Shown: positions 62,928 through 64,000 of the stretch, one piece after another | How the letters are laid out: each line of letters begins with the position of its first letter | How positions within the stretch are numbered: the first letter of the stretch is position 1 | Origin: Acinetobacter calcoaceticus ANC 3811 | Lineage (GTDB): Bacteria; Pseudomonadota; Gammaproteobacteria; Pseudomonadales; Moraxellaceae | DNA: 64,000 nucleotides | NCBI RefSeq assembly: GCF_000399665.1 | Contig: NZ_KB976986.1 | Location: forward strand, 898,106-962,105 | Direction of reading: 5' to 3' | Translations under genes and position numbers: made by a program | Notes under the pieces: generated by a model | The model's input: the letters and a program-made list of their open reading frames with translations, nothing else | What the model was told of the DNA's origin: nothing | Database searches by the model: none

Positions 62928-63116
62928 GTGGAACAAATTAATTATGCAAATGCAAGATCACAATTTTCAAAAGTCATGGAAAGAGTGCTGTTAGGTTACG
63001 CCGTAAAAATTACACGAAAAGAGAAAGACTCTGTGGTTCTAATCAGTGAAAAGGCATATCTTGAATATAAAAATGCGATGTTTGAGCTTAATAAATTAAA
63101 AAACAAAGATTTTTAA
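62928..63116 (+). CDS. Phd/YefM-family antitoxin, orphan
   Basis: A 62-residue protein of the prevent-host-death family. From the GTG at 62928 (AGGA at 62916) it reads VEQINYANARSQFSKVMERV, then VVLISEKAYLEYKNAMF, the conserved DNA-binding part of YefM/Phd. The toxin-neutralising C-terminal tail is short and basic (LNKLKNKDF), compared with about 80 residues in functional YefM. No RelE, YoeB or Doc gene follows within 430 bp, so it is an orphan. An upstream GTG at 62895 is inside the terminator and is rejected. Confidence 0.78.
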   Translation: MEQINYANARSQFSKVMERVLLGYAVKITRKEKDSVVLISEKAYLEYKNAMFELNKLKNKDF

Positions 63117-63550
63117 CTTTCAACAATCCGCTTCACAAGCATCTCTATAAAAGTTTTTAAAATAATGTTGTGGTTTTTGCCTTTCTTCTATCATCATTTA
63201 CTTTTGTTTTAAGCTATGAAAGCTAGTGTAACTTTAGAAATTATTAAAATTAATATCAAATTATTGTGTTTATTAACTATAGACTTAGTAAGTTAAATTA
63301 TATCAATAAAATAAAATTATTATTATGAATTTATATATTTTATGTGGTAAATTTTTTTTGCGTTACAAATGGGTTTTACAAAAAATTAAGAACATATTTA
63401 CTTTTACTAAAATTGACCAAAAACTATTCTGCAGAAGATTTGCTTAAATGCATAGTTTAAGAGCTGCGGCAGCTAAAAATTGGAAAATATTTCTTACGAA
63501 GATGATGACTTAATAACGCTAAATACCACAGATACTAAAGAGATTAAAAC
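63117..63550. other. AT-rich gap between antitoxin and RTX genes
   Basis: No gene can be supported. Around 63440-63548 two frames look protein-like (SLRAAAAKNWKIFL and NISYEDDDLITLNTTDTKEI), which may be remains of the upstream part of the RTX protein or of another gene. Confidence 0.4.
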
Positions 63551-64000
63551 ATGACTCTATTAAATACACTTGATGCTATGGCACCTATATTAACTAATTT
63601 ATTTAGTTATGATGTGAGCACAGATAAAATTATTTTTAATGCACCTAGTGATAGTTACATTGTTGAAAAAAAGGTTAATAACACTTGGGTTCAAATAAAT
63701 CTTGAGGAAAAGTTTGATTGGTTGAATACCGAGTTCCGGGTAACTGCTACAGATCAAGCTGGAAATATTTCTCAACCACTGACCACTATAATTAATACTG
63801 CATCAGGGACTTACAAACTAACAGATACTACCTCCAATCAAATGGTTAAAGGATCTACAGGAAATGATTATCTATATGGTGGTGATGGAAACGACACGTT
63901 AATTTCTAATTCAGGTTCGGACTATCTTTATGCTGGGGCTGGTAATGACACATTGATTTATGGTGGTAATTCAAATGCATATACAGCTTTACTAGGTCAG
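63551..64000 (+). CDS. RTX-repeat protein, 3' end cut by window edge
   Basis: From ATG 63551 the frame is open for 150 codons to the edge. An Ig-like domain comes first (IIFNAPSDSYIVEKKVNNTW; FRVTATDQAGNISQPLTT), then RTX-type nonapeptides with the GGxGxDxL pattern: STGNDYLYGGDGNDTLI and SGSDYLYAGAGNDTLIYGG. Such repeats bind calcium and belong to type I-secreted adhesins, proteases or lipases whose secretion signal is C-terminal and unseen here. The stop codon just upstream in frame and the missing N-terminal domain leave open that this is a truncated adhesin. No export genes are in view. Confidence 0.6.
   Translation, partial: MTLLNTLDAMAPILTNLFSYDVSTDKIIFNAPSDSYIVEKKVNNTWVQINLEEKFDWLNTEFRVTATDQAGNISQPLTTIINTASGTYKLTDTTSNQMVKGSTGNDYLYGGDGNDTLISNSGSDYLYAGAGNDTLIYGGNSNAYTALLGQ

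Overview
The window is AT-rich Gram-negative chromosomal DNA that reads as Acinetobacter, most likely the A. calcoaceticus-baumannii complex. Reasons are the catA/catC/catB/catM arrangement with a CatM-type ATAC-N7-GTAT site, aromatic-acid:H+ symporters, OprB- and DcaP-like porins, a PobR/PcaU-like IclR regulator, Acinetobacter-style codon use, and a C4-like structured RNA of a kind I recall from this genus. This assignment is inference from content. I saw no rRNA, tRNA, insertion sequence or CRISPR array.

Layout. (1) 1-3191: catechol branch of the beta-ketoadipate pathway (catA cut by the left edge, catC, catB, divergent catM). (2) 3273-9432: a small TorF-like outer-membrane protein and a solitary 1718-aa DUF4011/superfamily-1 helicase/Vsr-like protein, a probable antiphage gene. 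(3) 9538-26878: two related, apparently uncharacterised catabolic loci. Each has an IclR regulator, an AAHS-family aromatic/hydroaromatic acid transporter, KstD/fumarate-reductase-like FAD dehydrogenase(s) and a NIPSNAP protein. The first adds an SDR and an OprB porin. The second adds a divergent AroE-like dehydrogenase, a xylose-isomerase-like TIM barrel (possible dehydroshikimate-dehydratase-like) and a second flavoprotein. A TetR/MFS efflux pair lies between them. (4) 27224-36489: stress and redox genes (chloroperoxidase-like hydrolase, DHFR-like, DJ-1-like, NDH-2-like with an Rrf2 regulator, metallo-beta-lactamase fold with TetR, quinone reductase, SDR).

(5) 36728-46709: two neighbouring operons built around Old Yellow Enzymes. 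One has tandem alpha/beta hydrolases, an SCP2-like protein and an OYE with an HxlR regulator. The other has SDR, acetoacetate-decarboxylase-like, PF10118 metal-dependent hydrolase, OYE and a second PF10118 gene with a divergent AraC regulator. (6) 46766-57120: an accessory stretch of AT-rich unknown genes (possible immunity proteins, membrane and secreted proteins), a C4-like RNA, a TetR, an FAD monooxygenase, a decayed trypsin-like protease, small paralogous proteins and at least two gene remnants. (7) 57423-62866: an IclR-linked organic-acid module (MFS, D-2-hydroxyacid dehydrogenase, RraA-fold aldolase, DcaP-like porin). (8) 62928-64000: an orphan Phd/YefM antitoxin and the start of an RTX-repeat protein cut by the right edge.

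The best candidate for an undescribed system is the pair of flavoprotein/NIPSNAP/AAHS loci at 9.5-26.9 kb. My reading is uptake of a carbocyclic acid by the porin and AAHS carrier, oxidation or aromatisation by the AroE-like, TIM-barrel and flavin dehydrogenases, and entry into the ring-cleavage pathway whose catechol branch is next door. Substrate identity is not visible in the sequence.
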